Below are positions 45,534 to 55,410 of a DNA stretch of 62,108 bases, piece after piece. Source of the DNA: Chromatiales bacterium (GTDB lineage: Bacteria > Pseudomonadota > Gammaproteobacteria > SpSt-1174); assembly GCA_014762505.1 (NCBI GenBank), contig JABURS010000040.1:1-62108 (forward strand). The letters run 5' to 3'. Positions within the stretch are counted from its first letter, which is position 1; every line of letters begins with the position of its first letter. The notes beneath the pieces are model-generated. The model saw only the letters and a program-made list of their open reading frames with translations. It did not search any database and was not told where the DNA came from. Position numbers and translations under genes: made by a program.

Positions 45534-47603
45534 ATGAGCGGAAACGACAAGAAGAAGCTGCCCTCCACCGTCCTCATCCCGGTCTTCATCCCTGCCGTCA
45601 TCATCACCGCGCTGCTGGTGATCGGCACCATGAGCAACCCGAAGCTCGCCGGCCAGGCCTTCAGCGCGACGCTGAGCTACATCACCCAGACCTTCGGCTG
45701 GTTCTACATGCTGGCGGTGGCGATCTTCCTGGTGTTCATCGTGGTGGTGGCGATCTCGCCCTGGGGCCGTACCCGGCTCGGGCCCGACCATGCCGAGCCG
45801 CAGTACAGCTTCCCGGCCTGGTTCGCCATGCTGTTCTCTGCCGGCTACGGCATCGCCCTGCTGTTCTTCGGCGTGGCCGAACCGGTGCTGCATTACGCCT
45901 CGCCGCCGACCGGCGCGCCGCAGACCCTGGATGCCGCCAAGCAGGCGATGCAGATCGCCTTCTTCCACTGGGGCTTCCACATCTGGGCCATCTACGGCCT
46001 GACCGGCCTGGTGCTGGCCTATTTTGCCTTCCGTCACGGGCTGCCGCTGTCCATGCGCTCGGCGCTCTACCCGCTGATCGGCGAGCGCATCCACGGGCCC
46101 ATCGGCCACACGGTGGACGTGGTCGCCATCCTCGGCACCCTGTTCGGCATCGCCACCACCCTGGGGCTGTCGGTGGCGCAGATCAACGCCGGGCTCAACT
46201 ACCTGTGGCCCGAGATCCCGGTGAACACCACCGTGCAGGTGGTCGCCATCGTGCTCATCACCGCCGCCGCCATCGTCTCGGTGGTGGCGGGGCTGGACAA
46301 GGGCGTGAAGCGGCTCTCCATCCTCAACATGGTGCTGGCCGTCTCACTCATGGCCTTCGTCTTCATCGTCGGCCCCTCCATCTTCATCATGGAGACCTTC
46401 CTCGAGAACACCGGGGTATACCTCAACAACATCGTCGAGCGCACCTTCAGCCTGCAGGCCTACGAACACAGCGACTGGATCGGCAACTGGACCCTGTTCA
46501 TCTTCGGCTGGACCATCGCCTGGGCGCCCTTCGTCGGCCTGTTCATCGCCAAGATCAGCCGCGGGCGCACCATTCGCCAGTTCGTCTTCGGCGTGCTGTT
46601 CGTCCCGACCATCTTCACCTTCCTCTGGTTCTCGATCTTCGGCGACACCGCGCTGCACATGATCCTGGTGGAGGGCTACACGCAGATCATCGACGACGTG
46701 CAGGCCGATACCGCCATCGCCCTGTTCAAGCTGTTCGAGCAGCTGCCCCTGAGCTCCATCGTCTCCTTCATCACGGTGGTGCTCATCATCACCTTCTTCG
46801 TCACCTCCTCGGACTCGGGCTCGCTGGTGATCGATTCGCTGGCCTCCGGCGGCGCGGCCGCTACGCCGGTGTGGCAGCGTGTCTTCTGGGCCAGCATCGA
46901 GGGTGTGGTGGCCGCCGCCCTGCTCATCGCCGGCGGCCTCAGCGCACTGCAGACCATGAGCATCACCAGCGCCCTGCCCTTCGCCATCATCATGCTGATC
47001 GCCGCCATCGGCATGTGGCGGGCACTGGTGATCGAGGGGCATCGCGAGGTGAGCCTGCAGTCGCACATGCGCACCGCGGCACATGCCGGCGGCGCCGGTC
47101 CGGGCAGCTGGAAGGAGCGGCTCTTCGACCTGCTCACCTACCCCACCCGCAGCGAGGTGGAGACCTTCATCAGCACCACGGCACACAATGCCATGCGCCA
47201 CGTCGCCGACGCCCTGAAGGAGAAGGGCTGGCCGGGCGAGATCTGCATCGATGAAACCAACCAGCGTGCCTTTCTCGAGATCGTCAAGGAAGGCGAGGTG
47301 GACTTCATCTACGACATACGCATGCGCGGTTACGCCAAACCGAGCTTTGTCTACCCCGAGCAGGCGCGCAACCCGGATGGCGATGAACAGTACTACCGCG
47401 CCGAGGTCTTCCTGCGCCGGGGCGGCCAGGCCTATGACATCTACGGCTACGACGAGCAGGAGGTGATCGACGACATCCTCAGTCAGTTCGAGAAATACCT
47501 GCACTTCCTGCACATCTCTCCCGGCATCCTGCCCTGGAAGATGGAAGAACATGACGACATGCTGCTGCCGTCGGAGGACGAGGAGAAGCCGGCCGGTACC
47601 TGA
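45534..47603 (+). CDS. BCCT family osmolyte transporter with C-terminal extension
   Basis: The 689-residue protein has twelve membrane helices (about 12-510) and a 175-residue cytoplasmic tail, the BetT-type osmosensing extension. BCCT landmarks are FFGVAEPVLHY (residues 111-121) and APFVGLFIAKISRGRTIR (331-348). Two substrate-site motifs vary: GYGIA replaces the glycine-rich GxGxG (104-108), and the Trp box reads FGWTIAW (324-330), with Thr327 where betaine carriers have a second Trp. Substrate is therefore uncertain: glycine betaine, choline, ectoine or DMSP. GGAGT precedes the ATG. Confidence 0.9.
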   Translation: MSGNDKKKLPSTVLIPVFIPAVIITALLVIGTMSNPKLAGQAFSATLSYITQTFGWFYMLAVAIFLVFIVVVAISPWGRTRLGPDHAEPQYSFPAWFAMLFSAGYGIALLFFGVAEPVLHYASPPTGAPQTLDAAKQAMQIAFFHWGFHIWAIYGLTGLVLAYFAFRHGLPLSMRSALYPLIGERIHGPIGHTVDVVAILGTLFGIATTLGLSVAQINAGLNYLWPEIPVNTTVQVVAIVLITAAAIVSVVAGLDKGVKRLSILNMVLAVSLMAFVFIVGPSIFIMETFLENTGVYLNNIVERTFSLQAYEHSDWIGNWTLFIFGWTIAWAPFVGLFIAKISRGRTIRQFVFGVLFVPTIFTFLWFSIFGDTALHMILVEGYTQIIDDVQADTAIALFKLFEQLPLSSIVSFITVVLIITFFVTSSDSGSLVIDSLASGGAAATPVWQRVFWASIEGVVAAALLIAGGLSALQTMSITSALPFAIIMLIAAIGMWRALVIEGHREVSLQSHMRTAAHAGGAGPGSWKERLFDLLTYPTRSEVETFISTTAHNAMRHVADALKEKGWPGEICIDETNQRAFLEIVKEGEVDFIYDIRMRGYAKPSFVYPEQARNPDGDEQYYRAEVFLRRGGQAYDIYGYDEQEVIDDILSQFEKYLHFLHISPGILPWKMEEHDDMLLPSEDEEKPAGT

Positions 47604-47640
47604 TCAGGCCACACCAGGCCCGCCCGATCGGGGCGGGACT

Positions 47641-47889
47641 TCAGGTCTCGGCCACCATGCGCGCCACCAGCCGGCGCACCACCGGCACGACGAAGAGCGA
47701 GATGGGAAAGGCCACCGCCCAGGCACTGGGGAAGGCATGCAGCAGCCAGCGCAGCATGAAGTCGTGCACCCAGCCCAGGTTGATGAAGGTGATCACCCCC
47801 GACATCAGGAAGGACATCATCAGCGACATCAACAGGGCAAAGACGAGGCTGTAATAACGCGCCGACAATCTCAAGGAATGGCTCTCCAC
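47641..47889 (-). CDS. DUF2798 small membrane protein
   Basis: The 82-residue protein has two membrane segments (about 13-37 and 54-74) around a short loop GVITFINLGWVHDFMLRWL, matching the DUF2798 family of unknown function. It is encoded alone, opposite to both neighbours, convergent with the BCCT gene. Confidence 0.8.
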   Translation of the reverse strand: MESHSLRLSARYYSLVFALLMSLMMSFLMSGVITFINLGWVHDFMLRWLLHAFPSAWAVAFPISLFVVPVVRRLVARMVAET

Positions 47890-48024
47890 TAGTGCTTCTG
47901 CGTTTCCGCACTATACCCGACATGACTGCAGCCCGGCCGGCAGCCTGCCCATATCCTCGTCGGCGGGCTGATCGGGTATAGTCACCGAAACCCGGCCCGC
48001 CCACTGCTCCAGGGAGCACCTGCC

Positions 48025-49497
48025 ATGCCAGACACCACCGGCCTCCTGATCGGCGGCACTGCCGATGCACGCCACGTGCAGCAACTCGCCCGCATGAGCA
48101 ACCGCCATGGCCTGATCGCCGGCGCCACCGGCACCGGCAAGACCGTCACCCTGCAGGTGCTGGCCGAGGGTTTTTCACGCCTCGGGGTGCCGGTATTTCT
48201 CGCCGACGTGAAGGGCGACCTGGCGGGGCTCTCCCGGCCGGCCGCCCCGCATCCGAAGATCGAGGAGCGCATCCGTCATATCGGCATCGACGGCTATCAG
48301 TCGCGCGCCTTTCCCGTCGCCTTCTGGGACCTGTTCGGCATCAACGGACACCCCGTGCGGACCACCATCTCGGAAATGGGCCCGCTGCTGCTCACCAGCC
48401 TGCTCGAGCTCAATGCCACCCAGGAGGGCGTGCTCTATGCCGCCTTCCGCATCGCCGACGACCAGGGCATGCTACTGCTGGACCTCAAGGACCTGCGCGC
48501 CCTGCTCACCTGGATGGCCGAGAACCGCAAGGACCTGGAAAAGGACTACGGCAGCCTGGCCACGGCCAGCATCGCGGCCATCCAGCGCAGTCTGCTGGTG
48601 CTGGAAGAACAGGGGGCAGACCGCTTCTTCGGCGAGCCCGCCATCCGGCTGGACGACCTGATGCTCACCGATTTCTCGGGCAACGGCGTGATCAACGTGC
48701 TCGATGCCTCGACGCTCATGCACAGCTCGCCGAAGCTCTATGCCACCCTGTTGCTCTGGTTGCTGGCCGAACTCTTCGAGCAGCTGCCCGAGGCCGGTGA
48801 TGCCGACCGGCCGAAGCTCGTCTTCTTCTTCGACGAGGCCCACCTGCTGTTCGATACGGCCCCCAGGGCCCTGCTCGACAAGATCGAGCAGGTGGTGCGC
48901 CTGATCCGCTCCAAGGGCGTCGGCATCTATTTCATCACGCAGAATCCGACGGACATCCCGGAGGAGGTGCTGGGGCAGCTGGGCCTGAAGATACAGCACG
49001 CCCTGCGCGCCTTCACTCCACGGGACCAGAAGGCCGTGAAGGCCGCCGCCCAGACCTTCCGTCCCAACCCGGCACTCGACACCGAGCAGGTCATCACCGA
49101 ACTCGGCATAGGTGAGGCCCTGGTGTCCACCCTGGATGCCAAAGGCAGCCCCCTGCCGGTGGAGCGCGTGCTGATCTGCCCGCCGGAATCGCGCATGGGG
49201 CCGCTCACCGACGCGGAACGCGCCGAGCATCTCCAGCGCTCGCCCCTGCGCGGACGCTACGACGAAACCGTCGACCGTCATTCCGCCTATGAGATGTTGA
49301 AGAAACGAGCGGCGGAACAGGAGGCCACCGAGGCAGAAAAACCGCAGCAGGCCGCCAGAACCACTGCACGCCCACGCAGCAACCGGCAGAGCACCGGCGA
49401 GGCCTTCATCAAGAGCGCCGCACGCTCCATCGGTTCGCAACTCGGGCGCCAGATCGTGCGGGGCATCCTGGGTTCGCTGCTGGGTCGGCGCCGCTAG
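48025..49497 (+). CDS. HerA-like ATPase of the DUF853/YjgR family
   Basis: The 490-residue soluble ATPase has Walker A GATGTGKTVT near residue 33, Walker B FFFDEAHLLFD near 266, an Arg-bearing LIRSKGVGIYFITQNPTDIP and a basic Gly-rich C-terminus ending LGRQIVRGILGSLLGRRR. Members of DUF853 are annotated as DNA double-strand-break helicase HerA-like but have no NurA partner here; the true role is unknown. It is monocistronic. Confidence 0.88.
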   Translation: MPDTTGLLIGGTADARHVQQLARMSNRHGLIAGATGTGKTVTLQVLAEGFSRLGVPVFLADVKGDLAGLSRPAAPHPKIEERIRHIGIDGYQSRAFPVAFWDLFGINGHPVRTTISEMGPLLLTSLLELNATQEGVLYAAFRIADDQGMLLLDLKDLRALLTWMAENRKDLEKDYGSLATASIAAIQRSLLVLEEQGADRFFGEPAIRLDDLMLTDFSGNGVINVLDASTLMHSSPKLYATLLLWLLAELFEQLPEAGDADRPKLVFFFDEAHLLFDTAPRALLDKIEQVVRLIRSKGVGIYFITQNPTDIPEEVLGQLGLKIQHALRAFTPRDQKAVKAAAQTFRPNPALDTEQVITELGIGEALVSTLDAKGSPLPVERVLICPPESRMGPLTDAERAEHLQRSPLRGRYDETVDRHSAYEMLKKRAAEQEATEAEKPQQAARTTARPRSNRQSTGEAFIKSAARSIGSQLGRQIVRGILGSLLGRRR

Positions 49498-49604
49498 GGC
49501 ACATCCACGCGCGAACTGTGCATAAGCACGTTGCCAAGAACACCCGCCCCGGTCACAAAACCCTTTCGGTTTCCACCATGCACCAAGCCGGGTAAGCTAC
49601 GCCG

Positions 49605-52415
49605 ATGACCTTGCTCCTGCTGCTGCTCACCATCTTCTCCGGCGCCGTCATCACGGCCTGGGCCGCGCGTTTCGGACGCCTGTATGCGGCCTGGGCCGCC
49701 GGCCTCGTCACCCTGCTCGGGCTGGCCCAGCTGGCGCCACGTATCCCGGCCGTCTTCGATGGCCATACCGCCATCGAACGCTGGGAATGGATGCCGGCCG
49801 CGGGACTCGACCTGGTATTCCGCCTCGACGGCCTCGGCCTGCTGTTCGCCCTGCTGATCCTGGGCATCGGCCTACTGATCGTGCTGTACGCGCGCTACTA
49901 CCTGTCGGCGCGCGATTCCATGGGGCGTTTCTACGCCTACCTGATGCTCTTTATGGGTGCGATGCTGGGCATCGCCCTGTCGGAGAACATCATCCAGCTG
50001 CTGGTCTTCTGGGAGCTGACCAGCATCGCCTCCTTCCTGCTGATCAGCTACTGGCAGCATCGCGAGGATGCCCGGCAGGGGGCGCGCATGGCGCTGGCCA
50101 TCACCGGCGCCGGGGGCCTGGCCATGCTCGGCGGCTTCGTGCTGCTGGGCGAGATCGCCGGCAGCTACGAGCTCTCCGTGATCCTCGCCTCGGGCGAGGC
50201 CATCAAGGCCCACCCGCTGTATCTGCCCATGCTGGTGCTGGTGCTGCTCGGGGCGTTCACCAAGTCGGCCCAGTTTCCCTTCCATTTCTGGCTGCCCAAC
50301 GCCATGGCCGCCCCCACGCCGGTCTCGGCCTACCTGCACTCGGCCACCATGGTGAAGGCCGGGGTATTCCTGCTGGCGCGCCTGTTCCCGGCGCTGTCGG
50401 GCACCCCGGAGTGGTCGTGGCTGGTGGGCAGCATCGGGCTGGCGACCTTCCTGGTGGGTGCCTTCATTGCCCTGTTCCAGCACGACCTCAAGGGGCTGCT
50501 GGCCTATTCCACCATCAGCCACCTGGGGCTCATCACCGTGCTGTTCGGCATCGGCACGCCGCTGGCAGCCGTGGCCGGGGTCTTCCACATCATCAACCAC
50601 GCCATCTTCAAGGCCTCGCTGTTCATGGCCGCCGGCATCATCGACCACGAATCCGGCAGCCGTGACATGCGTCGCCTCAACGGGCTGTGGAAGTACATGC
50701 CGCACACCGCCCTGCTGGCCATGGTGGCAGCGGCCTCCATGGCCGGGGTGCCGCTGCTCAACGGCTTCCTCTCCAAGGAGATGTTCTTTGCCGAGGCCGT
50801 GAGCGCGGGCACCTATTTCCAGCTCGGCTGGCTGCTGCCGGCGGTGATCACCGTGGGCGGCATCTTCGCGGTGGCCTACTCCTTCCGCTTCATCCACGAC
50901 GTGTTCTTCAACGGCGAGCCCATCGACCTGCCGAAGACGCCCCACGAACCGACGCGCTGGATGAAGATCCCGGTAGAGTTCCTGGTGGCGCTCTGCCTGC
51001 TGGTCGGCATCCTCCCCGCCCTCACCGTGGAGCCCATCCTCTACGTGGCCGCCACCGGCGTCCTGCAGACCGCCCCGCCCGATTTCGACCTGGCCATCTG
51101 GCACGGCGTGAACCCGGCGCTGATCATGAGCGTGTTCGCCATGATCGGCGGCGGTGTGCTCTATGCCTTCCGTGCGAGGCTCTTCGCCTGCCACGAGAAG
51201 TATTGCGGCCGCATCGTCGGCAAGCAGCTCTTCGACGGGCTGATGTCGGCCCTGTTCGCCTTCGCCCGGGGCATCACCCGCCTGCTGGACCGCGGCACGC
51301 TGCAGCGCATCGTGCTGAGTTTCATCCTCTCCGTGCTCGTACTGGGCGTGGCGGGATTCCTGGGCAGCGGCAGCCCGCTCGGCGGGCAGCGCGAACTGCT
51401 GCCGGTGGACGGCATCAGCCTCATCGCCGCCATCGGCCTGATACTGGCGGCCATCGGCACCGTGGTGATGCACCGGGAACGCTTCACCGCGCTGGTGCTC
51501 ATCGGCGCCGTCGGCCTGGTGGTCGCGCTCATCTTCGTGAAGTTCTCCGCACCCGACCTGGCGCTCACCCAGCTCTCGGTGGAGATCGTCACCATCGTGC
51601 TGCTGATGCTGGCCCTGTACTTCCTCCCGCAGCGCCCGGCGCGCCAGTCCGGCAATCCCCGGGTGCTGCGCGACGTGACGCTGGCCGGTCTTGCCGGCCT
51701 GGGCGCCAGCCTGCTGGCCTGGTCCGTGCTCACCCGGCCCTACGAGACCATTGCCGGCTATTTCCTCGACAACGCCAAGCCGGGCGGCGGCGGCTACAAC
51801 GTGGTCAACGTGATCCTGGTCGACTTCCGCGGCTTCGACACCCTGGGCGAGATCGCGGTGCTGGCCCTGGCCGCGCTGGGCATCTTCGCCATGCTCGAGC
51901 ACCTGCACCTGCCGGCGCCGCGTCATGACAGCCAGGGCCGCCCCTGGAACTGGGACATGCACCCGGCGGTGATGGCCTCGCTCACCCGACTGCTGCTGCC
52001 GCTGGCCCTGCTGGTCTCGATCTTCATCCTGCTGCGTGGGCACAACCTGCCGGGCGGTGGCTTCATCGCCGGCCTGGTCACGGCCGTGGCGCTGATCATG
52101 CAGTACCTGGCCAACGGCGTGTCCTGGACCCAGTCGCGCCTGCCTGGCAACATGCACCCGGTCATCGGCATCGGCCTCCTGATCGCCACGCTCACCGGGC
52201 TCGGCAGCTGGCTGGTGGGGCACCCCTTCCTGACGTCCACCTTCACCTACCTCGACTGGCCCGTGGTCGGCAAGTTCGAGGTGGCCTCTGCCCTGGCCTT
52301 CGACCTCGGCGTCTACCTGGTGGTGGTCGGCGCCACCCTGCTGATCCTCATCCACCTCGGCCTGATGCACAGCACCAGCCAGGAAAAATCGCAGCAACCG
52401 GAGGAAGGCCGCTGA
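49605..52415 (+). CDS. mrpA: Na+/H+ antiporter subunit A, fused A-B type
   Basis: The 936-residue membrane protein resembles NuoL in its N-terminal two thirds, with SEN then LLVFWELTSIASFLLI and AAPTPVSAYLHSATMVKAGVFL, the conserved proton-path helices. The C-terminal third contains DLALTQLSVEIVTIVLLM and a part equivalent to MrpB (HNLPGGGFIAGLVTA near residue 815). Mrp exchanges cytoplasmic Na+ for H+, supporting growth at high salt or pH. It overlaps mrpC by one base; the six-gene string mrpA(B)CDEFG is complete. Confidence 0.95.
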   Translation: MTLLLLLLTIFSGAVITAWAARFGRLYAAWAAGLVTLLGLAQLAPRIPAVFDGHTAIERWEWMPAAGLDLVFRLDGLGLLFALLILGIGLLIVLYARYYLSARDSMGRFYAYLMLFMGAMLGIALSENIIQLLVFWELTSIASFLLISYWQHREDARQGARMALAITGAGGLAMLGGFVLLGEIAGSYELSVILASGEAIKAHPLYLPMLVLVLLGAFTKSAQFPFHFWLPNAMAAPTPVSAYLHSATMVKAGVFLLARLFPALSGTPEWSWLVGSIGLATFLVGAFIALFQHDLKGLLAYSTISHLGLITVLFGIGTPLAAVAGVFHIINHAIFKASLFMAAGIIDHESGSRDMRRLNGLWKYMPHTALLAMVAAASMAGVPLLNGFLSKEMFFAEAVSAGTYFQLGWLLPAVITVGGIFAVAYSFRFIHDVFFNGEPIDLPKTPHEPTRWMKIPVEFLVALCLLVGILPALTVEPILYVAATGVLQTAPPDFDLAIWHGVNPALIMSVFAMIGGGVLYAFRARLFACHEKYCGRIVGKQLFDGLMSALFAFARGITRLLDRGTLQRIVLSFILSVLVLGVAGFLGSGSPLGGQRELLPVDGISLIAAIGLILAAIGTVVMHRERFTALVLIGAVGLVVALIFVKFSAPDLALTQLSVEIVTIVLLMLALYFLPQRPARQSGNPRVLRDVTLAGLAGLGASLLAWSVLTRPYETIAGYFLDNAKPGGGGYNVVNVILVDFRGFDTLGEIAVLALAALGIFAMLEHLHLPAPRHDSQGRPWNWDMHPAVMASLTRLLLPLALLVSIFILLRGHNLPGGGFIAGLVTAVALIMQYLANGVSWTQSRLPGNMHPVIGIGLLIATLTGLGSWLVGHPFLTSTFTYLDWPVVGKFEVASALAFDLGVYLVVVGATLLILIHLGLMHSTSQEKSQQPEEGR

Positions 52416-52744
52416 TGGAAGCACTCGTCTCGCTGGTCATCGGCGTGCTGACCGCCTGTGGGGTGTACCTGGCCCTGCGTGCACGCACCTTTCCCGTGGT
52501 GCTCGGGCTCACCTTCCTCTCCTATGCGGTGAACCTGTTCCTCTTCACCATGGGCCGGCTCACCATCGGCCAGCCACCCGTGATCGATGCCGCCGCCACG
52601 GGCTATGCCGATCCGCTGCCACAGGCGCTGGTGCTCACCGCCATCGTCATCAGTTTCGCCATGACCGCCTTCGTCATCATGCTCTCGCTCAAGGCCCGCG
52701 CCGAACTCGGCAATGACCACGTCGACGGGAGGGATGACGCGTGA
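52415..52744 (+). CDS. mrpC: Na+/H+ antiporter subunit C
   Basis: The 109-residue NuoK-like protein has three membrane helices (about 3-20, 28-48, 70-93), GVYLALRARTFPVVLGLTFLSYAVNLFLF and ALVLTAIVISFAMTAF with the conserved TAIVI. Subunit C is essential to the Mrp complex. Its ATG overlaps the mrpA stop; its own end overlaps mrpD by four bases (GTGA). Confidence 0.94.
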   Translation: MEALVSLVIGVLTACGVYLALRARTFPVVLGLTFLSYAVNLFLFTMGRLTIGQPPVIDAAATGYADPLPQALVLTAIVISFAMTAFVIMLSLKARAELGNDHVDGRDDA

Positions 52745-54285
52745 CCCATCTCGTCATCGCCCCCGTCCTGCTGCCCCTGCTGGCCGGTCTCGCCCTGCTG
52801 CTGCTGCGCCCGCTGACCATCGGCCCGCGGCGCCTGCTGAGCCTGCTCGCCGTGGCCGGCCAGGTGCTGCTCGCCGTTCTGCTGCTGCGCCAGGTGGGCG
52901 ACGGCGACATCCTCACCTATGCCCTGGGCGACTGGGCCCCACCCTTTGGCATCGTGCTGGTGGCCGACCGGCTGGCCGCCTGGATGCTGCTCGTCACCGC
53001 ACTGCTGGCGCTGTTCGCCCTGCTCTACGGGGTGCGCGGCATCGACACCCGGGGCCGGCATTTCCACGTGCTGTTCCAGTGGCAGCTGTTCGGCCTGAAC
53101 GGCGCCTTCCTCACCGGCGACCTCTTCAATCTGTTCGTCTTCTTCGAGATCCTGCTGCTGGCCTCCTATGGCCTGCTGCTGCATGGCGGCGGCAGGCTGC
53201 GCACGCGTGCGGGCCTGCATTTCGTGGTCATCAACCTGGCCGGCTCCACCCTGTTCCTGTTTGCGGTGGGCACGCTGTACGGCATCCTCGGCACGCTGAA
53301 CATGGCCGACCTGGCCCGCCAGGTGGCCATGCTGCCACCGGAACACCTGGGCCCGGTGAAGGCGGCCGGCCTGCTGCTGTTCGGCGTGTTCGCCCTGAAG
53401 GGGGCGCTCATCCCGCTGCACCTCTGGCTGCCCGGCGCCTACGCCAACACCAGCGCCCCGGTGGCCGCACTGTTCGCCATCATGACCAAGGTGGGGGCCT
53501 ACAGCATCCTGCGCCTGGACACCCTGATCTTCGGCGCCGCCGCGGGCAGCCTGTCGGGCCTGATCAGCGGCTGGGTCCTGCCGCTGGCACTTGCCACCCT
53601 GGCGGTCGGCATGCTGGGCGTGCTGGCCGCCACCGCCCTGCGCCAGCAGATCGCCTATCTCGTGGTCGCCTCGGTGGGTTCGCTGCTCACGGCCTTCGGC
53701 CTGGGTTCCAGTGCCGGCATCGCCGCCGGACTGTATTACCTGCCCCACGCCAGCTTTGCCGCCGGCGCCTTCTTCCTGCTGGCCGGCAGTATCAGCAGCC
53801 GGCGCGGCGAGCACGACGACCGCTTCCTGCCCGGCGTCATGCTCACCGACCGCATCGTGCTGGGGACGCTGTTCTTCCTCGTCGCCGTGCTCATCGCCGG
53901 CCTGCCGCCACTGTCGGGCTTCATCGGAAAGTGGCTCACGCTGAAGGCCGCCGTCGATCATGCCTGGATGCCCTGGGTGCTGGCCGTGGTGCTCGCCACC
54001 AGCCTGCTGGCCGTCATCGCCATGGCACGGGCCGGCAACGTGCTGTTCTATCGCTCCGAGGCACCGGAGGTGAATCGCCCCACCGTGCGCACCGAACGCC
54101 TCTCGCGGGAACTGCTGCCCGCCGCGGGCCTTGTGGCCCTGTGCGTGGCGCTGGTGATATGGGCCGGGCCGGTGGATGAATTCACCCGCGCCACGGCCGA
54201 TCAGCTGCTCGCGCCCGAGACCTACGTGCGTGCCGTGCTCGGCACGGATATCACGCCCGGCGTGCAACCTGGAGTCCAACCATGA
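52741..54285 (+). CDS. mrpD: Na+/H+ antiporter subunit D
   Basis: The 514-residue NuoN/NuoM-like protein has about 14 membrane helices. Signatures are LFNLFVFFEILLLASYGLL (with the key Glu) and FALKGALIPLHLWLPGAYA (Lys in a proton-path helix) near residues 218-236. It starts with GTG inside the mrpC stop and overlaps mrpE by four bases, so the operon is tightly coupled. Confidence 0.95.
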   Translation: MTHLVIAPVLLPLLAGLALLLLRPLTIGPRRLLSLLAVAGQVLLAVLLLRQVGDGDILTYALGDWAPPFGIVLVADRLAAWMLLVTALLALFALLYGVRGIDTRGRHFHVLFQWQLFGLNGAFLTGDLFNLFVFFEILLLASYGLLLHGGGRLRTRAGLHFVVINLAGSTLFLFAVGTLYGILGTLNMADLARQVAMLPPEHLGPVKAAGLLLFGVFALKGALIPLHLWLPGAYANTSAPVAALFAIMTKVGAYSILRLDTLIFGAAAGSLSGLISGWVLPLALATLAVGMLGVLAATALRQQIAYLVVASVGSLLTAFGLGSSAGIAAGLYYLPHASFAAGAFFLLAGSISSRRGEHDDRFLPGVMLTDRIVLGTLFFLVAVLIAGLPPLSGFIGKWLTLKAAVDHAWMPWVLAVVLATSLLAVIAMARAGNVLFYRSEAPEVNRPTVRTERLSRELLPAAGLVALCVALVIWAGPVDEFTRATADQLLAPETYVRAVLGTDITPGVQPGVQP

Positions 54286-54770
54286 ATCGTCTGCTGCCCC
54301 ATCCGCTGCTGACCCTGGTCCTGGCGATGATCTGGGTGCTGCTCGTCAACGAACTGAGCGCGGGCGCCGTCATCCTCGGTCTGCTGCTCGGCTGGGCCAT
54401 CCCCCTGTTCACCCGGTCCTTCTGGCCGGAGCGCGTCGCCATCCGCCACCCCCTGACCCTGCTGCGCTACACCGGCGTGGTGCTTGGCGACATCGTGATC
54501 GCCAACTTCGTGGTGGCAGGCCGCATCCTGCTGGGGCCGAAGCACGTACATCCGGCCTTCGTCGCCATCCCGCTGGACCTCGAGACGGATCTGGCCATCA
54601 GCCTGCTGGCCAATACCATCTGCCTGACCCCCGGCACCGTTTCCGCACAGCTCTCGCCCGATCGCCGTCAGCTGCTGGTGCACGCGCTCAACACCTCCGA
54701 TCCCGAGGAGGTCGTGCGCACCATCAAGCAGCGCTATGAGGCGCCGCTCAAGAAGGTGTTCGAATCATGA
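54282..54770 (+). CDS. mrpE: Na+/H+ antiporter subunit E
   Basis: The 162-residue protein has two or three N-terminal membrane helices (about 8-45 and 65-85) followed by a cytoplasmic domain with LANTICLTPGTVSAQLSPDR and LLVHALNTSDPEE, the MnhE signature. It is embedded in the Mrp operon with ATGA overlaps on both sides. Confidence 0.94.
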   Translation: MNRLLPHPLLTLVLAMIWVLLVNELSAGAVILGLLLGWAIPLFTRSFWPERVAIRHPLTLLRYTGVVLGDIVIANFVVAGRILLGPKHVHPAFVAIPLDLETDLAISLLANTICLTPGTVSAQLSPDRRQLLVHALNTSDPEEVVRTIKQRYEAPLKKVFES

Positions 54771-55036
54771 TCGAGACCGCACTCTACATCGCCTTCACCC
54801 TGGTGGGCCTGGCCGTGGTGCTGGCCTTCTGGCGCCTGCTGCGTGGCCCGAGCGCGCCCGACCGCATCCTTGCCCTGGACACCCTGTACGTGAACACCAT
54901 CGCGCTGCTGGTGCTGTTCGGCATCCATCTCGGCAACAACATCTATTTCGAGGCGGCCCTGCTCATCGCGCTGATGGGCTTCGTCGGCACCGTGGCGCTG
55001 TGCAAATACCTGCTGCGCGGCGACATCATCGAATAA
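54767..55036 (+). CDS. mrpF: Na+/H+ antiporter subunit F
   Basis: The 89-residue protein has three membrane helices and the MnhF/PhaF signature RLLRGPSAPDRILALDTLYVN, then EAALLIALMGFVGTVALCKYLLRGDI. It overlaps mrpE by four bases and is followed by mrpG after four bases. Confidence 0.95.
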   Translation: MIETALYIAFTLVGLAVVLAFWRLLRGPSAPDRILALDTLYVNTIALLVLFGIHLGNNIYFEAALLIALMGFVGTVALCKYLLRGDIIE

Positions 55037-55040
55037 GGGA

Positions 55041-55376
55041 ATGCCCATGGACTACCTGCTCTCCTTCCTCATCGTCACCGGCGCGGCCTTCACCTTCATC
55101 GGCTCGCTCGGTCTGGCCCGCCTGAAGGATTTCTACACCCGGCTGCATGGCCCGACCAAGGCCACCACCCTGGGGGTGGGCTGCGTTCTGATCGCCTCCG
55201 CCGTCTACTTCAGCGTGCAGGAGGACGGCGTCAGCCTGCACGAGATCCTGGTGACGCTGTTCCTCTTCATCACCGCGCCGGTGAGCGCGCACCTGCTTTC
55301 CAAGGCCGCCCTGCACCAGCAGCTGGATACGCTGACCCCGCGCAAGGGCAGGGCCGACAGCAACCTGAACGAATAG
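55041..55376 (+). CDS. mrpG: Na+/H+ antiporter subunit G
   Basis: The 111-residue protein has three membrane helices and the MnhG signature IGSLGLARLKDFYTRLHGPTKATTLGV, then LFLFITAPVSAHLLSKAALHQ. A start two codons later (ATGGAC) is equally plausible. It closes the Mrp cluster; the CPA2 antiporter gene begins 34 bases on. Confidence 0.94.
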   Translation: MPMDYLLSFLIVTGAAFTFIGSLGLARLKDFYTRLHGPTKATTLGVGCVLIASAVYFSVQEDGVSLHEILVTLFLFITAPVSAHLLSKAALHQQLDTLTPRKGRADSNLNE

Positions 55377-55410
55377 AACCAGCGGCCCGACAAGGGCCGG
55401 GAGTCGGAGC

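Noticed and set aside
49872-52424. An 850-residue minus-strand frame
   Set aside because: Antisense shadow of mrpA; composition dominated by Gln, Glu, His and Gly with no domain.
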